Positions 15,564 to 23,939 of a stretch of DNA of 27,101 bases are shown here, piece by piece (positions within the stretch are counted from its first letter, which is position 1; every line of letters starts with the position of its first letter). Source of the DNA: an uncultured Acidobacteriota bacterium (GTDB taxonomy: Bacteria; Acidobacteriota; Terriglobia; UBA7540); contig CALCEB010000140.1 of the NCBI GenBank assembly GCA_937900045.1, positions 1 to 27,101 of the forward strand. The letters run 5' to 3'. The notes below the pieces were generated by a model. That model did no database searches, was not told the DNA's origin, and was given only the letters and a program-made list of their open reading frames with translations. The position numbers and the translations under genes were made by a program.

Positions 15564-16535
15564 TTATTTGAGCAGGCGGCTTGCTTCCTTGGCAAAGTAA
15601 GTGAGGATGATGTCCGCTCCAGCACGGCGAATGGCGGTCAAGCTCTCAAGAATGATCCGTTCCCGGTCAATCCAACCCATTTGCGCGGCTGCGGCAATCA
15701 TGGAAAACTCACCGCTGACCTGATAAGCGGCGAGCGGAACGTCAAATTCGCGGCGAGCCAGCGCCAGCACGTCGAGACAGGGCAGGGCAGGCTTCACCAT
15801 GATGATGTCCGCGCCTTCCTCAATGTCGAGCGCAATTTCGCGCAAGGCTTCACGCTGGTTGGCTGGGTCCATCTGATAAGTCTTGCGGTCGCCGAATTTG
15901 GGGGCGGAATCGGCGGCTTCGCGAAAAGGTCCGTAAAAAGCAGAGGCGTACTTGGCGGCATAGGAGAGGATTGGAATGCGCATGAAGCCATTCGCATCGA
16001 GTTCCTGCCGGATTCGGCCCACGCGGCCATCCATCATGTCCGAAGGCGCGACGAGATCCGCGCCCGCCTGAGCCTGGCTGAGCGCCGTGCGGGCCAGTAA
16101 TTCGAGCGTCTGGTCGTTATCCACGTCGCCGTTCACCATCACTCCGCAGTGTCCGTGGCTGGTGTACTCGTCCAGGCACGTATCGCAGATCACGAGCAAC
16201 CCTGGGACGGCTCGCTTCACGGCGCGGACGGCGCGTTGCACGATCCCATTCGGGGCATAAGCTTCGGAGCCGGCCTCATCTTTGCTTTCGGGAATGCCAA
16301 ACAATATGACGCCGGGAATGCCAAGACCGTGAATCAGCTTGCATTCTTCCCCCAGCAGGTCCACGGACCAGCGGTAGTTGCCCGGCATCGAACGGATTTC
16401 GTCCTGAATGCCGCTGCCCGGACAGACAAAAAGCGGATAAATAAGCGACTTGGGGCTAAGGTCTGTTTCCCGGCAGAGGCTGCGTAGTGCCTCGCTGCTT
16501 CGCAAGCGGCGCGGGCGATGAGTTGGGAATGCCAT
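15564..16535 (-). CDS. hemB: Porphobilinogen synthase (delta-aminolevulinic acid dehydratase)
   Basis: HemB condenses two 5-aminolevulinates into porphobilinogen in heme biosynthesis. With the ATG at 16535 (MAFPTHRPRRLRSS) the protein has 323 residues, the usual length. The frame is open to a TTG at 16568, but that would add eleven non-conserved residues. The two active-site lysines are in SYAAKYASAFYGPFR (Lys195) and IMVKPALPCLDV (Lys248). The metal-site loop reads CDTCLDEYTSHGHCG: Cys120 and Cys130 are kept, but the middle Cys of zinc enzymes (122) is Asp, giving a mixed zinc/magnesium-type site. Upstream lptD ends 60 bases before this start and rsmB follows 66 bases after, so co-transcription is likely. 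HemL is encoded elsewhere in the window. Confidence 0.96.
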   Translation of the reverse strand: MAFPTHRPRRLRSSEALRSLCRETDLSPKSLIYPLFVCPGSGIQDEIRSMPGNYRWSVDLLGEECKLIHGLGIPGVILFGIPESKDEAGSEAYAPNGIVQRAVRAVKRAVPGLLVICDTCLDEYTSHGHCGVMVNGDVDNDQTLELLARTALSQAQAGADLVAPSDMMDGRVGRIRQELDANGFMRIPILSYAAKYASAFYGPFREAADSAPKFGDRKTYQMDPANQREALREIALDIEEGADIIMVKPALPCLDVLALARREFDVPLAAYQVSGEFSMIAAAAQMGWIDRERIILESLTAIRRAGADIILTYFAKEASRLLK

Positions 16536-16595
16536 TGCTTTAAGTGGACCTTTCGAGGCCGGCGTCAAGCCGGCGCATCAAGACGGATTCTTTCC

Positions 16596-18941
16596 TCACG
16601 GCAAGGGTTCAGCCGGATTCAGGTTGCCCAGCGTGCCAATGTTGGCCAATGAAAGTGATGACCGGAAGAAACTCTCGTTGCGCAGGAAGCCCAGATTGAA
16701 GCGCTGGAATTCCACGTTAATGGCGAAGCAGCCGAAGTTGTAACGAAGCCGGATGACAAAATCTTGCGCAATGCCCTGCGCCAGATTGTAGTCCACGCGC
16801 ACGGAACCGGTCAATCCTTTGCTCTGGATGTCGCCATAGGTCGCCTGGGTGGTCAGAAGGTTGAAAGTGGGCAACTCGGAGATGGGGACGTCCGGCACGA
16901 GAGGAGACGGCAATAGCTCGGTGTGATTCGTGAAGAAATCTGTGACGCCCAAAGTCAGATTGCCGCGATGGACGTGCGAGGTGATCCCGGCATTCAGGAC
17001 TTGTCCGTTGTTAGGATCCAAGTCCGTCTCGAATTCTGTGTCGTAGTTCGAGAACGGCTCAAACTTCAAGACCGAATCGAGCGGCGAGTACGGGTGGCCC
17101 TCGGGGAAAGCGAATCCAGTGAGGGAAAGCGTGGGTTCGATGGCCACGGTGCTGCCCGGCGTCACGACGCCGCCGAAAGTGGGGTCAAAGAAATATCTTT
17201 CCGAAAGCTGCCAGGAGATTAAGTCGCGGGCGCTTGAGGAAGCTTTCGAGGCGTCCTTGCCTTCCGCGCCGTCCGCGTCATTGCTGGAATTCACTTTCTT
17301 CATCAGGATGGCGTTATTCAACGAGAAATCGAGCTCGTTGGTTTCGGTCCATACGTCGGTTTCATCAAATCGAAGAATGTTCTGGATGTTTCCATATGAT
17401 GGCGACTTGATGAGGTTGTATTGAATATCCGGCTCGATGACGTGTTTGAAGCGATGGCCCAGGAAAGGGTGGGGAAACACTTTTTCAAAGCTGGGCGGGC
17501 GCAAGTCTGCTGTGACTTGCCCCAGGAAGCGGTTCACCGGCGCACCACCGGGAGCAAGGCTGGTGCCGTAATACGTTTCGCGGATGCCGAAAGTGGGAGT
17601 CAAGCGAAAACCCCACAGAGGTTTTGTGCGAACAGTGAGATGCGGGAAAAAATCCACACGGGCGCTGAGCGGCGGCGTGGTGAAGCCCGGTTCCGAGCGC
17701 GCCACGCCAGTGGCGGAAGACTCGAAGGAAAAGAAGAAAGGTGACTGGCCGATTTGCTTGTCCGAGCCGGAGAAGGAAAAGCTCGGAACTTGAGAGATGA
17801 GAATGGACTGCTCGTTGATGGGCGCAGCGGAGAGAAAGTCCTGGTAGCGATCCGTATAGATATTAAGGCTGTAAGCGTCAAAGTTCTTGCTGAGGAAGCC
17901 GGTCTGATGCGCTTCGGAAAAGACGGCGGCATTGAAGGTGTCGGACCAGGTGGTGCGGAACGCCAATGAATTGATGTAGTCCACGTCCACAACGCCCCGG
18001 AACCCGTCAAAGAGATTGTCCGAGTCGCCGGTGATGTCCACGCTTTCACCTGGAGCTCGGACTTGGCGCAGCGGGCCACTGCCATGATCGTTGATGTGGA
18101 AAACATCCGCCGTCAGGTTGCTGGTGGCGCTGGGCCGGGCGCGGAAGCGCGCGTCCTCCGCCAGGCCCCGGTAGGAATAATCCTCGAGGCCCAGCAGAAC
18201 ATCGGAACTGGGGTTGATGGCCCAGTAGAAACCGTCCCCCAGAATAAATCCCTTCTGGCTGTCCTGCCCGATGTTCGGCAAAAGGAATCCGGTGTGGCGG
18301 AGATTACCATTGATGGAGTGGGAAGCGTCGGGGAGAATAAAAAGGGGCAGGCTCAGAAAGCGGAAAATGGCCCAATGGCTGGACATTTCGTTGCCGACTT
18401 CGAGCTTGGCGCTTCCCACATAGAGCGACCAGCCCGTGCTTTCCTTCTGGCACGCGCTGAGGCTGGCTTTCTGAACCGTATAGACGTCCTCTCCGATCCG
18501 GTCGATTTCCTGTGCGTGCACATAATAGGGCGTGTTGGTAACCAGCACCTTGGCGTTAGGCTTCATCAGGTTTCGGACGTACCCGTGGGCGTGGAGAAAG
18601 TATCCCCTTTCGGTGTTCACGTTGTAATGGGCTTCGGGCGCTTCAAGGTGTCCTTTAGAATCGTCAAGAACCACATGGCCGCGCGCTACAATTTCACCCG
18701 TTGCGTTGTTGAAGTCAACCCGGTCCGCGGTCAATTTCATGTCTTTGTAGGTGATCAGGACGTGGCCGCGAAGATAGTACATGTCTTTGACCTTGTGCTG
18801 AGAGTCGGCGCGAATGGTCAGCGTGCTCACCGGCTGCGGCAATTCAGAAGGAGCGGGGCAGGGCTGCTGGGAATAGCTGCCGGAAGCTAGACCCGAGGTG
18901 AAAAGCAACAACCAAAGAATCCGGAACAGTGCCGGGCTCAT
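16596..18941 (-). CDS. lptD: LPS-assembly outer-membrane protein LptD
   Basis: LptD is the outer-membrane barrel that inserts lipopolysaccharide into the outer leaflet. Starting at ATG 18941 the protein has 781 residues, close to the ~784 of the E. coli protein, and begins with a signal peptide (LFRILWLLLFTSGLASG, mature from about 24). An OstA/LptA-like beta-jellyroll follows (about 38-130; LTIRADSQHKVKDMYYLRGH, TADRVDFNN, GEIVARGHVVL), then the long barrel domain rich in aromatic beta-strands. The frame is open to 19130, but that start would place 63 residues before the signal peptide and run into the divergent gene's leader; ATG 18980 is another possibility. Only three cysteines are seen (about 28, 165, 735), fewer than the four used for disulfides in E. 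coli LptD. It heads the lptD-hemB-rsmB group. Confidence 0.93.
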   Translation of the reverse strand: MSPALFRILWLLLFTSGLASGSYSQQPCPAPSELPQPVSTLTIRADSQHKVKDMYYLRGHVLITYKDMKLTADRVDFNNATGEIVARGHVVLDDSKGHLEAPEAHYNVNTERGYFLHAHGYVRNLMKPNAKVLVTNTPYYVHAQEIDRIGEDVYTVQKASLSACQKESTGWSLYVGSAKLEVGNEMSSHWAIFRFLSLPLFILPDASHSINGNLRHTGFLLPNIGQDSQKGFILGDGFYWAINPSSDVLLGLEDYSYRGLAEDARFRARPSATSNLTADVFHINDHGSGPLRQVRAPGESVDITGDSDNLFDGFRGVVDVDYINSLAFRTTWSDTFNAAVFSEAHQTGFLSKNFDAYSLNIYTDRYQDFLSAAPINEQSILISQVPSFSFSGSDKQIGQSPFFFSFESSATGVARSEPGFTTPPLSARVDFFPHLTVRTKPLWGFRLTPTFGIRETYYGTSLAPGGAPVNRFLGQVTADLRPPSFEKVFPHPFLGHRFKHVIEPDIQYNLIKSPSYGNIQNILRFDETDVWTETNELDFSLNNAILMKKVNSSNDADGAEGKDASKASSSARDLISWQLSERYFFDPTFGGVVTPGSTVAIEPTLSLTGFAFPEGHPYSPLDSVLKFEPFSNYDTEFETDLDPNNGQVLNAGITSHVHRGNLTLGVTDFFTNHTELLPSPLVPDVPISELPTFNLLTTQATYGDIQSKGLTGSVRVDYNLAQGIAQDFVIRLRYNFGCFAINVEFQRFNLGFLRNESFFRSSLSLANIGTLGNLNPAEPLP

Positions 18942-19012
18942 ATCGACTTTAGGGAAAGGGCCAAGCCAGTCGATCTGCATACCAGAAACTTCCCATTGTA
19001 GCCTATGGTCTT

Positions 19013-19040
19013 TTGTTTTGGGCAACGCATTTGGTATCAT
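19013..19040 (+). promoter_or_regulatory. Candidate promoter for the RDD gene
   Basis: TTGTTT (19013-19018) and TATCAT (19035-19040) are 16 bases apart in the 136-bp space between the divergent lptD and RDD-protein start codons. The -10 matches five of six consensus bases. A GGAGG ribosome-binding sequence follows at 19062-19066. Pattern-based only. Confidence 0.35.
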
Positions 19041-19077
19041 ACAGTTGAGAAGCCGGCGGAGGGAGGCTGAGACCAAC

Positions 19078-20130
19078 GTGAAATGTCCCGGGTGCGGATT
19101 CGTGAGCTTTCCGGACGTGGAACGCTGCAAGCAATGCGGTTACGAGTTTGACGCCGCGAAGAGCGAGTCCGAACGAGCCTCGGTGAATCCGGCGGTCGGA
19201 GAAGTTTTGCTATCCGATCCGCACGCGGTCCCCCTGATGGAGAAGTTATCGTCAGCGGGGGGTGACCGCGCGTGGGGGGATGAGGTTCCGGAGGGCGCGG
19301 CCAGCTCCAGGCGGCGCCGCGCCGGGATTCGCGGGCGTTTCGATTACCGTTCTAATTTGAAGTTTGAGTTTGATCATGAGATGCGGGCTGGTGGCCAAGC
19401 CCTGGCCGAATCGGAGCTGGAGACGGGCTCACTGGAGAATCGGGAAGTGGAATTGGTCTTTGACCCGATTCACAGCTCCCGGCAGAGCGAGGTTGATTCA
19501 CCGGCCATTTCGGTCGATGAAGGGGATTCACCGCCCAAAGCGCGGCCACGGCGCACCATCAGTCTGGAGGAACCTCCCGGCCCAGCCACCCCATTCCAAC
19601 CACCTCCACCGAAGCGGCAGCCCATCATCGCCATCCATGAGCCTGTTTTGCGGCCAGCCCAAGTGGCGCTGGAAGAAACAGGTGAGCTACCGGTTGCCTC
19701 CGTCCGGCAGAGGCTTCTGGCGGGAATAGGGGACTGCGCTGTTCTGCTTCTGTGCGTGGGCCTGTTTGCCGGGATATTTCTGGTTTCAGGCGGGCGCATT
19801 CATCCTCTTCCCGCAAACCTTGTGATCCTTGCCCTGGCGGCGTCATCGTTGGTTTTCGGCTACTTTGCAACATTTTCCGCCATCACTCATGCCACTCCGG
19901 GCGGTCAATGGATGGGATTAGCGATTCGAAATCTCGAAGGGGAAATTCCAACCACCGGACAGTCCCTGCTGCGGGCTTTTGGGTATCTGGTGGCTGCCGC
20001 CGCTTTCATGATCGGCTTCCTATGGATCGTGATGGATAGCGGTGGGATGGGCTGGCACGATCACATGTCCGGGACGCTGCCGCTTGCGCTGGGCAAGAAT
20101 TCCCAACAGCGCCAACAGGGGTTGAATTAA
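19078..20130 (+). CDS. Zinc-ribbon and RDD-family membrane protein
   Basis: The 350-residue protein starts at GTG 19078 with GGGAGG 11 bases upstream. An earlier ATG in frame at 18898 is rejected because it overlaps lptD and adds non-conserved sequence. Residues 1-24 form a zinc ribbon (KCPGCGF...CKQCGYEF, Cys3, 6, 17, 20). A long hydrophilic, Pro-rich linker follows (about 25-210). The C-terminal ~125 residues are an RDD domain: RQRLLAGIGDCAVLLLC, two to three membrane helices, GGQWMGLAIRN, and a final GWHDHMSGT. RDD proteins are inner-membrane proteins, some linked to ion or solute exchange; their substrates are mostly unknown. The gene is divergent from lptD and is followed immediately by a very basic small ORF and a TPR gene on the same strand. 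Confidence 0.85.
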   Translation: MKCPGCGFVSFPDVERCKQCGYEFDAAKSESERASVNPAVGEVLLSDPHAVPLMEKLSSAGGDRAWGDEVPEGAASSRRRRAGIRGRFDYRSNLKFEFDHEMRAGGQALAESELETGSLENREVELVFDPIHSSRQSEVDSPAISVDEGDSPPKARPRRTISLEEPPGPATPFQPPPPKRQPIIAIHEPVLRPAQVALEETGELPVASVRQRLLAGIGDCAVLLLCVGLFAGIFLVSGGRIHPLPANLVILALAASSLVFGYFATFSAITHATPGGQWMGLAIRNLEGEIPTTGQSLLRAFGYLVAAAAFMIGFLWIVMDSGGMGWHDHMSGTLPLALGKNSQQRQQGLN

Positions 20131-20262
20131 ATGGGTCAGGGACGGTTTGTGAATCAGAAACTCGGCAAGCGGACCAGCCGGAAGGTTGGGTTAGCGAAGG
20201 TCAAGTTGGCGGCCCAGCGGCCTTTCGGGAAAAAGCAGAGACAAAGGAAAAGAGTGCTGTAG
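20131..20262 (+). CDS. Possible small, strongly basic protein (43 residues)
   Basis: An ATG follows directly after the TAA of the RDD gene (no bases between) with AGGGG at 20116-20120, and the frame runs 43 codons to a TAG. The product contains eight lysines and seven arginines and no Asp or Glu; it begins MGQGRFVNQKLGKRTSRK and ends KKQRQRKRVL. Such a composition is seen in nucleic-acid-binding or ribosome-associated small proteins, but I do not recognise a family. The position is typical of a translationally coupled gene, though a chance ORF is possible. Confidence 0.4.
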   Translation: MGQGRFVNQKLGKRTSRKVGLAKVKLAAQRPFGKKQRQRKRVL

Positions 20263-20353
20263 CCGCGAAAACGTACCACTACCGGCAATTCGTCAAAATT
20301 GACAATGCCTCTGGGGATATGTTAACTAACGGCTTGGAGATCAAGTAGCGCCA

Positions 20354-20836
20354 ATGGACTCAGACTGCTATCAGGCCGCGTGGGACTTGCTCAAGGAAGC
20401 TTACCAGTACCAGATGGGCGGCGAGTACGAAATGGCCGTTGAGCTCTACAAACGGTCGCTGGAGCTTCACCCGACGGCGGAGGCTTACACTTTCCTGGGT
20501 TGGACATACCATTTTCAGGGCCGTCTGGATGACGCCATCGAAGAATGCAAGAAGGCCATCCAGATAGATCCCGAGTTCGGGAATCCCTATAACGATATCG
20601 GCGCTTACCTCATCGAACGCGGCGCTTACGACGACGCTCTACCTTGGCTTGAACAGGCGCTCGCATCCCGCCGCTATGAGTCCTATCATTACCCTCACTA
20701 CAACCTGGGCAGGGCTTATGCCGCCAAGGAAATGTTTGGCAAGGCTCGATCTCACCTTGAAGAAGCACTCAGGCTCTGCCCGGATTACACGGTCGCCAAA
20801 GAAGAGCTCGAAAAAATCCGGCGAAAAGTCCAATAG
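20354..20836 (+). CDS. Tetratricopeptide-repeat protein
   Basis: The 160-residue protein consists almost wholly of four TPR units at about residues 9-40, 42-73, 76-107 and 114-143, each with the usual W/L-G-Y-A-F-A-P pattern (for example YTFLGWTYHFQGRLDDAIEE). TPR proteins are protein-protein interaction scaffolds; no signal peptide, membrane segment or enzymatic domain is present, so it is probably cytoplasmic and its partner is unknown. ATG 20354 has GGAGAT about 14 bases upstream. It follows the RDD gene and the small basic ORF on the same strand and is followed by a palindromic repeat. Confidence 0.85.
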   Translation: MDSDCYQAAWDLLKEAYQYQMGGEYEMAVELYKRSLELHPTAEAYTFLGWTYHFQGRLDDAIEECKKAIQIDPEFGNPYNDIGAYLIERGAYDDALPWLEQALASRRYESYHYPHYNLGRAYAAKEMFGKARSHLEEALRLCPDYTVAKEELEKIRRKVQ

Positions 20837-20887
20837 GGTCTCTGGGCTCGATTTCCTCCGCCTTCCATGAAACATACACAAGGTCGT

Positions 20888-20996
20888 CAGCCGGCGACGC
20901 TCGATTCTGTAGCGCCGGTCTGTGACCGGCGGAGTTCGCCGCTCCCTGGCAGGGTAAGCTCCGAGCGGCGCTACAGCAAATGCCCGCCGCCGGCTG
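20888..20996. repeat. Dispersed palindromic repeat, copy D (full length, ~109 bp, inverted to copy B)
   Basis: Ends are CAGCCGGCG and CGCCGGCTG, perfect 9-bp terminal inverted repeats. The core hairpin GCCGGTC-tgt-GACCGGC is at 20914-20930, and a second stem-like pair CTGTAGCGCC ... GGCGCTACAG is present. The reverse complement of positions 8183-8294 aligns throughout, including the GGCAGGGTAAGCTCCG stretch. It lies between the TPR gene and tdh. Confidence 0.8.
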
Positions 20997-21171
20997 ATGT
21001 CCTCATGTATAGAATCTCCTGACTAAAGATTGATGAGTCCCTGCCGGTCCGGCTTCCGTAAACGGTGAAAAACCCTCGATAGCGCCGCGGGCCAGTGTGG
21101 TAAGATGGCTGGCCAAGCAGAAACCGTTCCCTCCCGCGAGCGGACGAAGGGAGTTTCCTTCAGGGTTTTCC

Positions 21172-22230
21172 ATGCCAACCTCTACGATGCACGCCATTGT
21201 GAAACCGGAGCCGAAGCCGGGCGCTGAATTGCGGGAAGTCGGGGTGCCCGAAATCGGTCCCCGCGACGTTCTGGTGCGGGTGAAAGCGGCTTCGATTTGT
21301 GGAACTGACCTGCACATTTATCAGTGGGACCGTTGGTCGCAAAGGCGTCTCCATCCCCCTCTGGTTTTCGGACACGAATTCTGCGGTGTTGTCGAGAGGG
21401 TGGGCGAGGAAGTTCAATCGGTCAAGCCGGGTGAATTTGTTTCGGCGGAAATGCACGTGGCCTGCGGCCATTGCTTCCAGTGCCGGACCGGCCAGAGCCA
21501 TATTTGCCAGAATGTGCGCATCATCGGAATTGACGCCGACGGCTGCTTTGCGGAGTTCGTAAAAATCCCTGAAACGAATATCTGGAAAATCGATCCGGCC
21601 ATTCCTGTGGATTACGCGGCAATTCTGGATCCGCTAGGGAATGCGGTCCATACAGTGCTGGCGGGCGATGTGGCGGGAATGAGCGTGGCCGTGGTGGGTT
21701 GCGGACCCATTGGCTTGTTCGCCATTGCCGTGGCCAAGGCTTGCGGCGCCTACCCGATCCTGGCTTTTGAACCGCATCCCTTTCGCCAGAACTTGGCGGA
21801 GAAGATGGGCGCCACCCGGGTGATTGACCCTTCGCGCGCGGATCCCGTAGCGGAGGCTCTGGCTCAGACTTCAGGCCTCGGACCGGATGCGGTGCTTGAA
21901 ATGTCCGGGAACCCGGTGGGTGTCAGGCAGGCGTTCCAGATGTTGCGGCGGGGAGGAAGAATCTCTCTGCTCGGCATTCCCTCCAAGCCTCTGGAGCTGG
22001 ATCTGGCGAACGACGTAATTTTCAAGGGCGCAGTGGTGCAGGGAATCAACGGCCGCCGCGTATTTGACACCTGGTACAAAATGCAGGCCTTGCTCAAGTC
22101 AGGAGCGCTGGATCTTTCTCCGCTGATCACCCATCGCTTGCCGCTGAATGATTTTCACCAGGGCATGGAAATGCTGTTGTCCGGGAATGCGTCCAAAATT
22201 CTGCTCTACCCCAACGGCAGGCCCGAATAA
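21172..22230 (+). CDS. tdh: L-threonine 3-dehydrogenase
   Basis: Tdh oxidises threonine to 2-amino-3-ketobutyrate with NAD+. The 352-residue zinc-type medium-chain dehydrogenase shows the catalytic zinc ligands in SICGTDLHIYQWD (Cys43) and GHEFCG (His68-Glu69), the structural zinc cysteines in CGHCFQCRTGQSHIC (98, 101, 104, 112), and the NAD-binding GCGPIG (177-182). The HIYQWD and INGRRVFDTWYKM segments are typical of Tdh rather than other alcohol dehydrogenases. ATG 21172 is preferred to the upstream ATG at 21097, which would add 25 non-conserved residues; AGGG precedes 21172 and ATG 21187 is a minor alternative. The kbl gene, next enzyme in the pathway, follows after 63 bases. Confidence 0.95.
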   Translation: MPTSTMHAIVKPEPKPGAELREVGVPEIGPRDVLVRVKAASICGTDLHIYQWDRWSQRRLHPPLVFGHEFCGVVERVGEEVQSVKPGEFVSAEMHVACGHCFQCRTGQSHICQNVRIIGIDADGCFAEFVKIPETNIWKIDPAIPVDYAAILDPLGNAVHTVLAGDVAGMSVAVVGCGPIGLFAIAVAKACGAYPILAFEPHPFRQNLAEKMGATRVIDPSRADPVAEALAQTSGLGPDAVLEMSGNPVGVRQAFQMLRRGGRISLLGIPSKPLELDLANDVIFKGAVVQGINGRRVFDTWYKMQALLKSGALDLSPLITHRLPLNDFHQGMEMLLSGNASKILLYPNGRPE

Positions 22231-22293
22231 GCAGGGCCGGCCTGCCGGGCCACAAAGAAGAATTCATCGTGACTCCATTGATGAGGTGTCCTC

Positions 22294-23478
22294 ATGCCCA
22301 AGGCTCAAATTCAATATTTGACGGCGGAACTAAATAAGCTTCGGGACCAGAAGCTTTACCAGAAACTCCGCGTGCTCGAAAGCGAGCAACTTCCGGTGTC
22401 GCGCTTCGACGGCAAGGAAGTCATCAACCTGTCTTCAAACAATTACCTGGGTCTCACCACGCATCCTCTGCTCAAAAAGAAGGCCATTGAAGCCATCGAA
22501 AGATACGGCGTTGGCTCGGGCGCGGTGCGAACCATCGCCGGTACTATGACGTTGCACATGGGGCTCGAAGAAAAGATTGCGCAGTTCAAGAACGTCGAAG
22601 CTTCGGTGGTGTTCCAATCCGGATTTACGGCGAACGCCGGCACGGTGCAAGCGGTCCTCGGGCGCGAGGACATTATTATTTCCGATGAGCTGAATCACGC
22701 TTCCATCATTGACGGCTGCCGCCTGTCGCGCGCCGAAATCAAAGTTTTTCCGCATAAGGACGTCGAAGCGTGCGAGAAAATCCTCCGGGAAATTTCCAGC
22801 CGCAACGTCCACAAGCTGCTCATTACGGATGGCGTGTTTTCCATGGAAGGTGACATTGCGCCCCTGCCGGAACTGGCGAAACTGGCCGAAAACTACGGCT
22901 GCATCATGATGATTGATGACGCTCATTCCTCCGGCGTACTGGGCAAGAACGGCCGCGGAACCGTCGATCACTTCAATCTGCACGGCCGCGTGGACATTCA
23001 GGTGGGCACGCTTTCCAAGGCGATTGGATCGCTCGGCGGCTATGTCTGTTCCACCCGCGATGCCATTGATTTCCTTTACCACCGCGCCCGGCCATTCCTG
23101 TTTTCCACTTCGCACCCGCCTTCGGTGGCGGCCACTTGCATCGCCGCATTCGAAGTGCTGGAAACCGAACCGCAAATCGTTGAGAAGCTCTGGGAGAATA
23201 CGCGCTTCTTCAAGGAAGGCCTCAAGAAGCTTGGTTTCAATACCGGAATGAGCGAGACGCCCATCACTCCCGTGATGGTGGGTGATGCGGCCCTGGCCCA
23301 CGAGTTCTCCCGCCAGCTTTTCCAGGCCGGCGTCTTTGCCCAGGGCATCGGCTATCCCACCGTCCCGGTGGGCAAGGCCCGCATCCGCACGATCGTCACC
23401 GCAACCCATACGCGGGATGAACTCACGCGGGCTCTCGATACCATGAAGTCCGTCGCGGAAAAGTTGCGTATCGTTTGA
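22294..23478 (+). CDS. kbl: Glycine C-acetyltransferase (2-amino-3-ketobutyrate CoA ligase)
   Basis: Kbl is a PLP enzyme of the alpha-oxoamine synthase family that cleaves 2-amino-3-ketobutyrate with CoA to glycine and acetyl-CoA. The 394-residue protein has SSNNYLGL (47-54), GSGAVRTIAGT (74-84), the DELNHASIIDG block (131-141), DDAHSSGVLG (208-217) and the PLP lysine in VGTLSKAIGSLGGY (Lys242). GAGGTG lies about six bases before ATG 22294. BioF and other family members are similar, but the Tdh partner directly upstream and the near-perfect Kbl-type segments make Kbl the best call. Confidence 0.95.
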   Translation: MPKAQIQYLTAELNKLRDQKLYQKLRVLESEQLPVSRFDGKEVINLSSNNYLGLTTHPLLKKKAIEAIERYGVGSGAVRTIAGTMTLHMGLEEKIAQFKNVEASVVFQSGFTANAGTVQAVLGREDIIISDELNHASIIDGCRLSRAEIKVFPHKDVEACEKILREISSRNVHKLLITDGVFSMEGDIAPLPELAKLAENYGCIMMIDDAHSSGVLGKNGRGTVDHFNLHGRVDIQVGTLSKAIGSLGGYVCSTRDAIDFLYHRARPFLFSTSHPPSVAATCIAAFEVLETEPQIVEKLWENTRFFKEGLKKLGFNTGMSETPITPVMVGDAALAHEFSRQLFQAGVFAQGIGYPTVPVGKARIRTIVTATHTRDELTRALDTMKSVAEKLRIV

Positions 23479-23711
23479 TCCGTTATGCTTTCATCTTCGT
23501 AGCAAATGGCCGGGGATTGCGGACTCATGGCGTTATGGTTATGGGCCACGGATGTGGCGGCCCTGCCGCGTTATTTGCGCATGGCAGAACAGCAGGCTGG
23601 GAGAGGCTGCTCCCGAATGATAGGCTGGCGTTGAGGTGCGCAGGATTTTACCCGGTAATGTTCCGGCGCTTGAAGTAAAAGGAAGTGTTGATACCCGGAG
23701 AGGCGGTCTGT

Positions 23712-23939
23712 ATGAACACCGTTGTAAAGTTTGTGGCTCTTCTGTTGATTGCAATCGGAACTTACGCTCTTGCCAAGGGCGGAATTTCCTACACCACGGG
23801 CCGCAGAGTCGTTCATGTTTCCGGATCGCGAGCCGTGATCGTCACCAAGAAGACATACCTGGTTCCAAGATTCGTTGCGATCTGGGCTATCGCGGGCGGA
23901 ACGTTTGTCTTGATTGCTTCATTCCGGCAGAAGGTATAA
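23712..23939 (+). CDS. Small two-helix membrane protein (DUF3185-like)
   Basis: From ATG 23712 the product has 75 residues: an N-terminal membrane helix (about 3-22, KFVALLLIAIGTYAL), a ~25-residue polar segment with GRRVVHVSGSRAVIVTKKT, and a second helix (about 46-68, AIWAIAGGTFVLIASF). The layout recalls the DUF3185 group of tiny membrane proteins, but the match is by shape only. The frame is open to an ATG at 23685 (nine more residues); the later one is preferred because the helix then begins at the N-terminus and GAGAGGCGG precedes it. It follows kbl after a 233-bp gap in which nothing was recognised. Confidence 0.6.
   Translation: MNTVVKFVALLLIAIGTYALAKGGISYTTGRRVVHVSGSRAVIVTKKTYLVPRFVAIWAIAGGTFVLIASFRQKV

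Noticed and set aside
18063..18890. A 275-codon open frame on the + strand opposite lptD
   Set aside because: It lies within a convincing LptD barrel gene and has no ribosome-binding site or family features.
3496..20996. A CRISPR array formed by the recurring palindromes
   Set aside because: The copies are kilobases apart, vary in length and orientation and have no regular spacers or cas genes.
22435..23409. A 324-codon open frame on the - strand opposite kbl
   Set aside because: Antisense shadow of a full-length PLP enzyme; composition is not protein-like.
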